64,000 nt of DNA, from NCBI GenBank assembly GCA_035235625.1, contig CP141142.1, forward strand, positions 29,584,995-29,648,994. The letters are read 5' to 3'. Made by a program: the position numbers and the translations under genes. The notes beneath the pieces were generated by a model that made no database searches, was not told where the DNA came from, and saw only the letters and a program-made list of their open reading frames with translations. This DNA is from Saururus chinensis (lineage: Eukaryota; Streptophyta; Magnoliopsida; Piperales; Saururaceae). Shown here one piece after another: positions 11,459-22,899 of this stretch (its first letter is position 1; the number at the start of each line of letters is the position of its first letter).

Positions 11459-14030
11459 AAGTTACACAAATAGTCTTCAATATTTTTTTTAAAATTTTTA
11501 TTTAATTTTTGATGTTTTTTAAGTGTCGCTAATAATGATACTATTTGCTACGCTTTTAAAACAACGTCGCAAATAGTTATTTTTTATTTTATTTAAAATT
11601 TATTATTTGAATATATAATATATTATAAATAAAAAAAATTAAATTTAATTAGTTCACAAATATATTATAATTTATTTAATATTTAATATTTTAATATATA
11701 ATATATAATAAATATAAAGATAAATTAAATTCCCCTATTTTCTCCCCACTCAGAGTAGGGGATTATGCTTACGAGAGAGAGAAAGATAGAGGGAGAGAGA
11801 GATATGGAAGAGAGAGAAAGAAGAGAAGAGAGAGAGAAGAGAAAGATGAGAGGAGAGACAAAGATGTGAGGAGAGATGAGAGGAGAGAGAGAGAAAGACA
11901 GAAAGGTGAGAGAGATACAGATAAGAGAGAGAGATGATAGAGAGATAGAGAGAGAGAGAAGAGAAGAGAGAGGAGAGAGAAAGATGGAGAGAGAGAGACA
12001 GAGAGAAGAGAGAGAGCAAAGAGAGAGAAAGATGATAGAGATAGAGTGGAGAGAGAGAAAGAGGAGAGCGAGAAGAGAGGAGGGAGGAGAGAGAGATAGG
12101 GAGAGAGTGAAAGAAGAGAGGAGAGAGAAAAGAGAGGGGAGAGAGAAAGAAGAGAGGAGAGACAAAAGAGAGACCGGAGAGAGATAAAGATGATAGAGAG
12201 AAGAGAGAGAAAGAGGAGAGAGACGAGAAGGATAGGTTAGAGAAAAGGCAGAGAGGAGAGAGAGAATAAGTGAAAGGTGAGAGAGAGAAGAGAGTAGAGA
12301 GAGAATGATGAGAGAGATAGAGAGAGAAGAGTGAGAATGAGGAGAGAGAGACGAGAGAGGGGAGCGAGCAGAAGGGTCACTGGACTCTGTCAGGAGGAGG
12401 AGAGGGGAGCGAGCATAGGAATTTTAAATTTATTTTTTAAAATGTTTATGATATATTATATTTTTAAAATCATAAAAATAAAATCAAATCAAATATACTA
12501 ATGACACAAAGGAATATGAGTCACTAATACACTAAGTATTAGTGACGCAAACTAATAGCGATGCGTACTTTTATGCGTCGCTTATATATTATATTTTAAG
12601 ATTTTAAAATGTAAAATATAATAATTTTTTTTATTAAAATTAAAATTAAATACCCCTACTTTTTCCTCTCTCCTCCTTAGAGCCAGGGCTCACTCTAACG
12701 CGTGTGAGAGAGAGGAGGAGAGAGAGCCGCAAAGAGAGAGGAGGGAGAGAGAGGAGAGAAGAGAGAGAGCGAGAGGGTAGCTACACTCCAGCGGGAGGTG
12801 GACATGTGGGGAGAGAACATGGGAATTTAATTTTAATTTTTTAGAAATTTTTTATTGTGTATTATATTTAAATTATAAAAATAAAATAAAATAAAATGTA
12901 TTAGCGATGCATAGGAATATACAGTTCTAATAACCCAAGTATTAGTGATGCAAACTCATATGCGCCGCTAATACCCAGTGTATTAGTGACACTGATACAT
13001 ATTCCTGTGCATCGCTAATACATTTTATTATATTATTTTTAAAATCTAAAATATAATAAAAATATGATAAAAAATTTAAATGAAATACCCTTACTTTCTA
13101 CCCTCTCCTCCTTAGAGCCGGGGCTCATGCTAACACGCGTGAGAGAGAGGAGGAGAGAGAAATGGAGAGAGAGGAGGGAGAGCGAGAGAGGAGAGAGAAG
13201 AGAAAGCGGGAGCTGGAGCTGGACTACTTCGGGAGGAGGAGGAGAGGGGAGAGTGCATAGAAATTTTATTTTATTTTTTTGGAATTTGTATTATGTATTA
13301 TATTTTAAAAATTATAAAATAAAATAAAAATGATTAGCAACGCATAGGAATATACATTGCTATGAACCAAAGTATTAGTGACTAAAACTCATATACGCGT
13401 TTATACCCAGTGTATTAGTGATGTATACTTGTATGTATTTCTAATATATATGTTTTATTTAATTATTTTTAAAATATAAAATATAAAAAAATATCCTAAA
13501 AAATTAAAATTAAATACCCCTACTTTCTCCCCTCTCCTCCTCCAAGCTAGAGCTCACTCTAACGCATGTGAGAGAGAGAGAGGAGAGAGGAGAGAGGAGA
13601 GAGGAGAGAGAGGGGGGGATGGTCGTGGGACTCCACTGGGAGGAGGAGATAGCACGAGAATTTAATATTTTTTTGAAATTTTTTTATTATATATTATATT
13701 TTAAAAATAATAAAAGAATAAACTAAAATATATTAGCGACACATAAGAATATGCGTCGCGAATAACCTAAGTGTTAGTGACGCAAACCCATATGTGTCAC
13801 TAATACCCAGTTCATTAGTGATGCATATTCCTATGTATCGTTAATGCATTATATTTTATTATTTTTAAAATATAAAATATAATAAAAATAACCTAAAAAT
13901 TTAAATTAAAAGCATCACAAAAATAGTTGTTTTTTACAATGCTTAGACGAAGCATCACAAATTTGTGTCATTTGCGACACTTATTATGCATCACTAAAAA
14001 AAATTGGTGCGCACCGAATATTTTACGTGC
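11459..14030. repeat. CACTA-like interior with a ~430-bp hairpin satellite
   Basis: Tandem units begin at about 11730, 12651, 13086 and 13515 (periods 435 and 429 bp for the regular ones). Each unit has a TACCCCTACTTTCTCC-type start, a GA-rich block, an AT-rich spacer and an inverted repeat in which TTAGCGATGCATAGGAATAT is mirrored by ATATTCCTGTGCATCGCTAA around a central TATTAGTGATGCAAAC segment. The first unit is about twice as long because its GA block has expanded. No reading frame here is credible as a gene; the long ones are GA-repeat artefacts. Confidence 0.8.
11768..12420 (+). repeat. Expanded imperfect (GA)n microsatellite
   Basis: About 650 bp composed almost entirely of GAGAGA with interspersed AAGA and GGA. 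It sits in the GA-rich block of the first satellite unit; the other units hold only 60-120 bp of the same tract. Plus-strand frames encode RE/ER repeats and minus-strand frames encode SLSL repeats, both low-complexity artefacts. Confidence 0.92.
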
Positions 14031-14368
14031 TCGCAATTTATTTTCCCCGTGTGGGTGAAAATTTTGCCCACTTGGGTGATGTTTCTCCCACATGGTATTT
14101 CACCCCTACCCTTCCCCTCCAGCACCAACTTTACTTCACAGAACCTTCGGCCGCCGTGCCACCCTAATGCCCCGCAGCATGTGTGCCCCCATCCGCCCCG
14201 CTCTCCCAACCTCCCTCCTTGGTGCTTTGCTTCGTCTCCCACCTCCTCCCTCCTTTGCTCCCCCGTCTTCTCCTCTCATCAATGTGACCCCCCCACCCCG
14301 ATGTCCCGGTTGCTAGAGAAAGAGGAGAAGGGCGGCACCAAAATCCAGTGCCACCCCTTCTTACCTCC
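14031..14368 (+). other. C/T-rich interior of the CACTA-like element, no gene
   Basis: Pyrimidine-rich sequence with short open frames biased to Pro and Ser. The end (CTAGAGAAAGAGGAGAAGGG and following, 14312-14335) resembles 30359-30380 on the other side of the Athila insertion, which supports the two flanks being once continuous and internally repetitive. Confidence 0.5.
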
Positions 14369-15786
14369 TAATAAGTATGAAATATATATCTATTTTATAT
14401 GCCTTTTGACCTTATTTGCTAGTATAGATTAGGTTAATTTAGTATTAGTTATAGTTTTTTAGATTAAGATAGTTATTAATATTTTAGTTTGATTATTAAT
14501 TAATTTTAAATGTTATTAGTAGTTTAGGCATGTATTTAAATTAAGTTGGGATTTTAATTACATTCTACATGTTTAAAATATGATATTTTATATTTTGTAG
14601 GAAAAGTGCAATTATTGAGGTACTTGGACGATGTTAATAATTCAAAATAGTCTTTACATGCTTTAAAGTGATTTGGACAACTTTTCAGAGTTATAAACAA
14701 GTTGGAAATTAATATAGACATGAAAGGAATAGCTTAATGAATAGAAAATCGATTGTCCAGAAAAAACTGTCTAGATTGTAGAAACAATGTAGCCGATTGA
14801 ATGGAGCATTTTTAGGATCAAACTGGTAAACATGATTTTGGAGAAAAAGGTAGTATAAGAGATCGAACGGGCATGCAGGGCGATCGATTCGGATAACGCG
14901 CAGTTTCATAGTTTAAGCTAATTTTTAATCCTTTTCGTATTAAACTTCTTCCTACGGCTCTTATGCTTATATAAAGACATATTTGGCTTAAAATTAAAGG
15001 ATTCTAGTAGATTTTTTGAAGAGAAAAAGGAAGAAGAAGATGGAAGAGAATTCAAAGCTTTTAATGGAGATTCAAGAGCTTCCTTCTACAATGGAAGGCT
15101 AAACTTTTCTTTTACTTAGGAGTGGATGAAGTTATAGATAAGTTTCAGTTTTTTTTCTTTTTAATTTAGATTTTATTTGTGAGTGATGACAATTGTACGA
15201 CAAAGATTTTATTTTTAATGGAAGAGTTTTTAATGTTTATTCAAGTCTATGTTGATTTATTGTCTTGTAGACGATAGATTAATGTGGTTTTGATATTTTC
15301 ATCGATTCTAATTTTTGTGATTTAGATGAGATAGTCATACAATAGTTTTAATGTTTAGATAATTAATAAATTGGATGAGTTATACTAAGATTAGACGAGT
15401 CATGCCTATAGCTAGTTTAGTGTAGATGATTCGTGCTATTGTTGAAGATAGTTCATGCTATGAATTTAACTAATGATTATTTCTGAAGTAATTCTAGCTT
15501 GTAGCTGAGAATACTTGTTCATATTCACACTAGATTTAGATTAAAAGTTAAAAAATTGTTATGGTTCTATAGTGGATTCAATTTCCTAAGTAAATTCCAT
15601 CATATTAATCTCTTGCTTTTAATTTAGAGATTATTTCTTTTGCTTAATTTTAATTTTAAGTTCTTTTTAATTTTTAATCAACAAATTTCTCTCTTAGATT
15701 TAGTAATAATTCATCCGTCCCTGAGGTTCACTTATCCTAGTACAATTACCTTGTACACTTGCAAAGGGTTTAATTATAAACGATCA
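14369..15786 (+). repeat. Athila-like 5' LTR
   Basis: Begins TAATAAGTATGAAAT (first G of TG mutated to A) and ends GATCA, matching the 3' LTR at 28681-30070 along its length. A TATA box TATATAAAG is at 14968-14976. A GATCGAACGGG...GGGCGATCGATTC motif lies at 14861-14888. Many single-base differences from the 3' LTR indicate an old insertion. Confidence 0.9.
14968..14976 (+). promoter_or_regulatory. TATA box of the Athila-like 5' LTR
   Basis: TATATAAAG, with a counterpart TATATAAAAA at 29238-29247 in the 3' LTR. It lies about 600 bp into the LTR, a plausible U3/R promoter position. Inferred only. Confidence 0.5.
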
Positions 15787-15792
15787 AGTTTT

Positions 15793-15812
15793 TGGCACCG
15801 TTGCCAGGGACG
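15793..15812 (+). other. Primer binding site, tRNA-Asp type
   Basis: TGGCACCGTTGCCAGGGACG, six bases after the 5' LTR end. It differs from the tRNA-Asp complement used by the plant Athila/Tat group at two positions (GCGCC to GCACC and GCCGG to GCCAG), both CpG-type decay changes. Confidence 0.85.
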
Positions 15813-16083
15813 GTGTTGATTTGTTACTAAATTAGTATTAGGATAATTTTAGCTACTTTAGTTTCAGTTACTTTAAATTTTAGGTTACTTCTTAGTTTCT
15901 TACCTTATTTTAATTTGATCTTGTAGGTTGAGTTAAAAATTGTGCTCTCTGCACTTGTGGCCACAAGTGGACATCGACAAGCATAATGCTTCTCTTCAGT
16001 TTGGAAGATCCTTTTCTCTCTTTAGTTTTAGTTTTTTTTAGTTAGTTTTTGCTTATTCTTCCCTTTTTTACATTTAAAATTGT

Positions 16084-17504
16084 GTGGTGTGTTTGTGGTG
16101 TATGCGTGGTCGTGGCTCATTACTCCCCCAATTAATACCATTTGACCCTGAGCCTGAGCGGACATCTAAGAAAGCTGAGTTGCCCTTGACCTACATCCCT
16201 ACACCCCCGAACTCTCCCACTAATTCTTCCTCCCACACTACTTCTACCCCCATCATGGCTGAACATCAGTTAGTAGATGCACCACTCAAAGCTCTAAGGG
16301 AGTATTATACTCCCAATGAGTACACCTCCCCTTCATGCATTAGGTTGTCAGCGGTCGCTACTCAAAATTATAAGATTAAGCCCAATGTCTTTCAAATTAT
16401 TCCATCTTTTTATGGGCTAAATAATGAAAACCCATATAGGCACCTAGATGACTTCTTAGAACTATGCACAACTTTTAAGCTCTCAAATTTAACCAATGAG
16501 GTCGTCAAACTTCAGCTTTTTCCTTTCACACTGAAAGATTAGGCTAAAGAATGGCTCCACTCATTAGAGCCAAACACTATCACAACATGGGCCCAAATGC
16601 AATAAGAGATCCTCAAAAAGTACTTCCCCATAGGTAAGACCAACCAAATGAGAAAGGCCATAACCACTTTTGCCCAACTTCCTAGTGAACAGTTCCATGA
16701 GAGTTGGGATAGACTTAAGGACCTTCTTAGGAGGTGTCCTCATCATGTTGTCCCTATGTGGCAATTAGTGCAATATTTTTATGAGGGTCTTACTGAACAA
16801 AACTGCCATCTTGTTTTTATGTTGTTCCATGAGAGTTGTGGGGGCACCTTTTTGTTGAAAAATGAAAATGAGGCATGAAAACTTTTTAAGTACGAGTGAA
16901 AATTCTTTTCAACATGTTGCGTTGAATAAAAATGAGAGTGGATTATCTACCTTGAACAATGCCGCCTCTAGGGGTGGCTTGTATGAAGTCAAAAACCCAT
17001 TAAACCTCTCCTCCAAAGTTAATACTTTGAGTAGGAAGTTGGACCTTCTTATGACTTCAACCCATTAGCCCACTCCCTTAACTCAAGATGCATGCACAAT
17101 ATGCCTTAGCTCATCCCATACTATCATGGAGTGTCCCTCTGCATCTCAATTTCCTGAGCTTGTCCAAGATCATGTGAATGCCACCCAATCCTTCCCTAGG
17201 GCTGAGAACGATCCATTTTCAAACACATATAATCCTGGGTGGAGGATCATCCTAACTTTTATTGGCGGGTGCAAAACCAAGGGGTTGTGGGCAACCATTC
17301 CAAGTCCTACCAGCCCCTATCCACCAATCTCAAGTACAACCTCCGTATGTCCAACCCAATAGGAGTCCAAGTTTTGAAGAAAAAAGTCTTGAGTGCCCTG
17401 CAAGGCCGTCAATCTCAATCCCAACTCCTCTACTCTCACACACAATCTATAGTAAAGTTAGAAGCCCAAATTGGACAACTAGCCAATGCTATCAATAAGT
17501 GAGA
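16084..17504 (+). pseudogene. gag: Athila-type Gag, broken
   Basis: Structural Gag precursor of the Athila-like element. After a short N-terminal part with MAEHQLVDAPLKALREYYTP, the retrotransposon Gag core is readable: FQIIPSFYGLNNENPYRHL, LQLFPFTLKD, then past a TAG stop (16540-16542) AKEWLHSLEPNTITTWAQM, LKKYFPIGKTNQMRKAI, FHESWDRLKDLLRRCPHH and VPMWQLVQYFYEGLTEQN. After frameshifts, the C-terminal KLEAQIGQLANAINK ends near 17502. At least one premature stop sits in the core and several more lie after 16878, so it is non-functional. Only residual pieces remain of the linker and nucleocapsid part. Confidence 0.88.
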
Positions 17505-17960
17505 GATGGGGACGTTGCCAAGTCAACCTCTACAAAACCCTAAAGGTTAATTTCGGGTAGAGGGAGCTCCTCCTCTAATGAACAAGTTAATTCCATAGGA
17601 GTGGGAGGATTGTTGACAAGAATGTTGGGGGGACACCAACGACAGATGATAGGAGTGAGGAGTTAGAGAGGGCAATCCCTAATGAGCCTCATAAGTTAGA
17701 GAGTGAGCCAAATGCAAAGGAGTCAGTTTCTCCTTTCCCTTCCTCAGAGCCATAGTCTAAGACCACTTCTGAGGGATCTTATATCCCTAGGGCACCTTTT
17801 CCTCAATGTCTTGACATGGCCCCACCATTTAGAAAGAGCATGGCTAAGATAGATGATATTCTTGAGACTTTTAAATAAGTCCAAATTAATATCCTCCTCT
17901 TAGATACCATTAAGTAAGTCCCTGCTTATGCTAAGTTCCTCAAAGACCTATGCACTCAAA
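17505..17960 (+). other. Gag-protease linker of the Athila-like element
   Basis: Decayed coding linker: GTLPSQPLQNPKG and a VEGAPP piece near 17510-17570, then acidic and Ser/Pro-rich text, interrupted by stops. This is the expected low-complexity spacer between Gag and protease in Athila elements, with no further domain. Confidence 0.55.
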
Positions 17961-18606
17961 AGCATAAATCTAAGACCCACGTGTCTAAAAAAGTCTTTCT
18001 CACCAAGCAAGTTAGCTCTCTTTTGAAGTTTGACACTCCACCTAAATATAAGGACCCTAAAGTGCGTACTATTTCTTGTGTCATAGGTGATCACTCCATT
18101 CATAGAGCCCTCCTTGACCTTGGTGTGAGTGTCAATCTACTCTCTGACTCTGTATATGAGAAACTAAGGTTAGGTGAATTGCAACCACATCAGTTACCTT
18201 GCAGCTAGCCAACCGTTCTATGTGTAAGCCTCAAGGAGTCATTGAGGATGTCTTAGTAAAGGTTGACCAATTCTTTTTCCCTGTTGATTTTATTGTATTA
18301 GATATGGAGACTGGTGCCAACTCTACATATCAGATTCCTATCATTCCATGTCGTCCATTCCTTGCCACAGCTAATGCATACATAAATTATAGGACGAGGG
18401 TAATGGAGATGACCTTTGGGAACATGAAAGTGCAACAAAATATTTTTGATGTGTCTAACCATTTGTCTGCAACTTCTAATGCTGAATGTTTTATGGTAGA
18501 CAATTTTAGGTTTGATGCTTATGATAGAGGTCCATCTTTTGTAGCATCAGCCCATAATCAAGTCATGCCTTCTAATTTTTCTGCATCATCTTTTTTGGAT
18601 ACTTAA
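17961..18606 (+). pseudogene. Athila-type aspartic protease, frameshifted
   Basis: Two overlapping frames (17981-18208 and 18199-18606) together cover the Athila retropepsin region. The first has FDTPPKYKDPKVRTISCVIG and the active-site block ALLDLGVSVNLL (DLG in place of the usual DTG/DSG is normal for Athila). The second has the downstream VIEDVLVKVDQFFFPVDFIV, YQIPIIPCRPFLATANAYI (GRPF changed to CRPF) and VMEMTFGNMKVQQNIF. A frameshift near 18195-18208 breaks the gene. The frame ends at 18606 with no continuation into RT. Confidence 0.88.
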
Positions 18607-19051
18607 GAGAAGAGCCACTAGTAATATCTACCAGCCGCCCTGATATATTTGAGAATGTTGGCAATGTCTCGCTAAAGACAATAAACTTAGCGCTTCTTGG
18701 GAGGCAACCCATGTTTTTGATATATTTCTTTTCCTTCCTTTTGTTTATTTTCTTTGCTTCATTTAGGTTTTATTTACTTATTTTTCTCACCTTTTATTTT
18801 ATTTTTATTTTTTCTCATTATAGTTTTTCTTCTTTTATGGGATATAATATTTTGGGGTTGGGGGAATGCTCATCACTTATATTTATTTCTTTTCTCCAAT
18901 CCTATGTACTTCACTTTTAGATTAGTGGATTAGTTATGCTTTCGAGTGATATCTTCCTTTCTCTCTCTTACTTAGTCTTGTCATTGCAGTATATATTTTC
19001 TTTAACATTGAGGACAATGTTCAGTTTAGGTTTGGGGGTGTAGAAAGATAT
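18607..19051 (+). other. Athila post-integrase block and 3' untranslated region, first part
   Basis: AGCGCTTCTTGGGAGGCAAC at 18689-18708, preceded by AAAGACAATAAACTT, is the conserved block that in Athila elements follows the pol frame. Next comes a T-rich stretch and ACATTGAGGACAATGTTC followed by a G-rich TTTGGGGGTG near 19030-19040. Finding this block directly after protease is the evidence for loss of RT, RNase H and integrase. Continues after the nested LTR at 27317. Confidence 0.75.
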
Positions 19052-20580
19052 TGTCACGACCCAGATTTTTAAAAGTATTTTTAAATAGCACGAACAGTAA
19101 GTAGCGAAATTTTTTTTCTTTAAATACAAAACAAACCATTCGATTAAATATCCAGGTCATGATAACTGTGGTTCACAAATACGAATATCAAATCATACGA
19201 TATTATTTAACATCTGAAAATTCATAAAGACCAGCTCATCCATCTAAGTACAAGTCCATCGTCCGTCTGAAAATAAATAATAAATTGACTCTCACGCTTA
19301 AGGTACACTTACATACCGGAGTTACAGAAACGCAAAAACCTCTTTTGCACGCCTGCCTTGGTCTCACTTTTCGTTGCCTGGAGAATCTGCAACAAAGCAA
19401 ACCAAACAACAACCACAACCACAATGGAGCATCTCCGCCCACAGGAGAAGAGCTTCCAAAAGACAAAAAGTTTTATTAATATTTTTCGGATCGGGCCAAC
19501 ATCACCCGATGTTAGTTGCCTACGTGCTCATCAAACAACATCTCAAATGTTTCCAACAAGATCGGATCCAGACGTAGTTTTACCTAGAAACTACTCTATC
19601 CTAAGAAGCATAACATCACACATGCAATGCTTAAGTATTTTCAACCTACATTTTAGTAAGTCCTTTAATCATTCCACTTGTCTAATTAACAAGCAATACC
19701 ACACAATGTTATTAATTATCTCACAACTCTTGTTCGACAATTAATACTACAAAATCTGTAACTCAAAGATAACTCGCCCATCGAGAAATCTCCAAACAAA
19801 GGACTCCAACCTTGGAGTCGACTGCTTAATAGCAGCTTGACCCAAATCCCCAGGGCTCTCAATAGCCTACCACGAATCTGGGGAAGAGGATCCCAACTGT
19901 GCTCATGGACACAGATTGGCAAGAAACACAAGCCTTCCATGATGCTCATGTAACTCCGCTTTTTGTACGTACTAAATAGTCCTGGGAAGACCTACGGGAG
20001 ACTTGCGGTAAAGACCCTCTGGTCAATACCCAAACCGTCGTGGCGATGAAGATGCATATTGCAATCTCCACCTTCCCAACGCTGGGAGAAAATGTCTTAT
20101 AAGACATGTAACGCCCGAGATTTTTCATCCTTTTTTCTTAAAACTCATAGAAATTTTTTTTCCCCATAAATTGGAGTCAAAACGATAAAATCAAAACATG
20201 TATAACCATTTTATAATTTAAAACATCATACGGTTAAACATCGTACTGCCAAATCAAATATCCTCAGGCGCTACCCGAAAACACACGTACGAATAAATTG
20301 CTATGATCATAGACTTTTAAATACAAATCACTCCCTGACATCCCTAAGTGCAAGTCCCATAACAGTCCACAGACTCATCCAAATGAAAGTCCAGAATAAA
20401 CATCATGATGTCTCGTCTCACCCAATACAGGAGATCGTGGCACAAATAAACTCGCAGAGAGTCAAGCAGATACCTGAGTCAACGGGAATCAATCCACCGC
20501 TGAAACGAGCGTCCATCTCCGGGAGCTCACCGCACAACCTGCAAAACCTCCCGTACAACGGGGCTAAAAAGTAGGGTGGT

Positions 20581-20596
20581 GAGTATTTTCATACTC
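20581..20596 (-). other. LTR stem-loop, family A copy 1
   Basis: GAGTAT-TTTC-ATACTC, 474 bp from the LTR end at 20107. In the sense orientation it reads CTGAGTAT...ATACTCACC, the same framing as the family C hairpin at 10962 but with a different, still paired stem. Confidence 0.6.
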
Positions 20597-20879
20597 AGTA
20601 GGAAAATACCCAGTAGGGGAAAACCCAAACAGTGAACTCCATAAGTTCATAATCACATGTGTCATGCAACTCAAACATGAAGCAGTCAACATAACATAAT
20701 CATAACATGCTCAAACGCATACGATCATACCAAAGGCACCATCGTGCCAAAAGACATACCGAAGGCACCATCGTGCCAAAGACATATTATCCAATCAACT
20801 TACACAAACACCCTTATCCAGGGTCATACAAACTTACACAAATACCCTTATCCAGGGTCATACAAACTTACTCGTACCG

Positions 20880-21075
20880 CCGTACGCTTACTCATATAGC
20901 TTACACATACTTGTACGACCTTACTCGTACAATCATACTCGTACACAAACTCTTACAGTCGTGCTCATCCACATACTCTTATAGTCGTGCTCATACTCAT
21001 ACACTTACAGTCCTGCTCATACTCATACACTTACAATCCTGCTCATACACACTCTTACAGTCCTGCTCATATACA
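20880..21075 (-). repeat. ~26-bp tandem array in family A LTR
   Basis: Units built on CTCATACTCATACACTTACAG with the partners TCGTGCTCAT or TCCTGCTCAT. The homologous array in copy 2 is at 54590-54850. Unit number and sequence differ between the copies more than the surrounding DNA does. Confidence 0.85.
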
Positions 21076-21309
21076 TAATCATACACATATCAACGACCAC
21101 TGAAGCTCATTACAACTAATAAGCTCTAGCGTCGAAATGGAAAAGAATGACACTGGGGCAACACCTTAACCTCCGGGGAGTGACTAGACGCCATGGACTT
21201 TTCCGAAGGTAAGGCACACCAATGCTCATGGGGCACTGGATCAAACAGGTAAGAGTAGATCCATGATACTACTTACCTGAGTGCGCAAACATAAACACCC
21301 ACACATAAG

Positions 21310-21710
21310 GGGTCATACAGTTGCCCACCATAATGGGTCTTATAGTGCCATAGAATTGCCCACCATAATGGGTCTTATAGTGTCATTGCCACTCTTGGGC
21401 AGAAAACATACAGTGCCACTCTTGGGCAGAAACGTACAATGCCACTCTTGGGCGGAATCATACAACGCTCTCAACAGAGCATCAAACGTCTGGGCTTACA
21501 CAACACACAGACCAAATCAAAAACATACTTCGCTCTCAACAGAGCATCAAACGTCTGGGCTTCATACAGCACACAGACAAAGTCAGAAACGTACATCGCT
21601 CTCAATAGAGCATCAAATATCTGGGCTGATACATCATGCAGACCAAATCAGAAACAACGTCGCTCTCAGCAGAGCATCAAATGTCCGGTGCTCTATACAG
21701 CACACAGACA
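21310..21710 (-). repeat. Three short tandem arrays in family A LTR
   Basis: Two 35-bp units with TTGCCCACCATAATGGGTCT (21318-21388), then ~26-bp units with GTGCCACTCTTGGGCAGAAA (21388-21465), then four ~62-bp units with CGCTCTCAACAGAGCATCAA (21474-21700). The 62-bp unit contains the near-palindrome GCTCTCAACAGAGC. Copy 2 has the same three arrays at 55090-55400 with fewer units in the last. Confidence 0.85.
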
Positions 21711-22394
21711 ACATTCTGCAGGATAAACACCATGGCAAGACATGATAAATGCTCGGCCGACTCATTAGCATCCAGCTCAAACACGGAATTTAATCCGTCG
21801 AACCCTCAGGTCTCAAACTCACAACGCTATCATTAGCTGTGCTTATAATTCAAGTTTGAATTAAGTACATTATGCGGTACAATTATGCCACACAAATTCA
21901 CAGTCCTCGACTGATCAAACTGAAGCTGAGCCCGATCGAAACCCAAATTCGTCAGGGCAACAGACTTCACTTACCCATCCACATCATGGACAAAACTCAT
22001 CGTACAACACACCCTTATAGTCTTACATACTTCGCCATCCATCTTATGGCCAAATCAGCTTACACTGACATCCTCAAATAACGCTCATCAGAGCCAACCC
22101 AGTTGTCGCCCTCTTACTTATATCTCACTTATTATTATACTTACTTTTCACTTCATAATCTGTACGTTATGCTTGTACAATTATGAACACTCTTACTGTC
22201 TGATAATCGCCCAACATACAATCCACCCCAAACTGATCCATTCTAATCCTTGCCCGTCATACACTGATCTTCTGTCATACGCTTACACAACCGTGTCCAA
22301 ATTCATACAAAACCTCTGTCACCTCTTACTGTCCATCGCCCATACATCTGCCCACATACACTTACACATAACCATATCATAGGCAATAGCCATC

Positions 22395-22590
22395 ATACAT
22401 ACGTATGTCTCACACATATGTATAACATACACATATGGTCATACATACGTAACTTACAAACATGCACGCTAGCCATCACTAGCACATGCATACATCAAAC
22501 ATACATGCTAGTCATCACTAGCACATGCATAACACATACGTAGCATACTAACATATTTGCTAGCCATCGCTAGCGCATACATAATCCACA
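22395..22590 (-). repeat. Degenerate CTAGCCATCACTAGC tandem repeats in family A LTR
   Basis: Repeats of a ~50-60-bp unit with the inverted core GCTAGCCATCACTAGC and ACATACATACG spacers. The equivalent zone of copy 2 is at 56060-56350 and has more units, so the array has expanded or contracted since the copies separated. Confidence 0.75.
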
Positions 22591-22899
22591 CCCATAAAAC
22601 ATGCATACATCTCAGGCATATCAATCATACCATACAATCATGCTTACACGCCCATCATGCAATCGGATCGTTACTTAACATCCAAGCATAGAATCATACA
22701 ATCCTAGCATGCTGCTACTCATTCAAAGCATGCTTCATGAATTTACTAGTTCAAAGCTCCCCTACCTCGTAATCATGACGTTCGATGATGAGCACATGAT
22801 GGTGGCGGCATTGGCGGCGGAGTTGGCGGTCAAAACCATTGCATGGCTGAGAGAGCTGCTGTCCCGAGGGTTTTAGGATGCGCTAGAACTAGTCACGAC

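Noticed and set aside
11725..12187. Long open frames (up to 146 codons) on both strands in the GA-rich region
   Set aside because: They consist only of SL/SLS or RE/ER repeats produced by a GA microsatellite. No start context, domain or complexity.
15793..15812. Possible tRNA-Asp gene fragment
   Set aside because: Only the 3'-end complement is present, placed directly after an LTR end. It is a retrotransposon primer binding site, as is the iMet site at 52660-52671.
20880..21710. CRISPR-like regular repeats
   Set aside because: Plant DNA with directly adjacent minisatellite units, no unique spacers of constant length and no cas genes.
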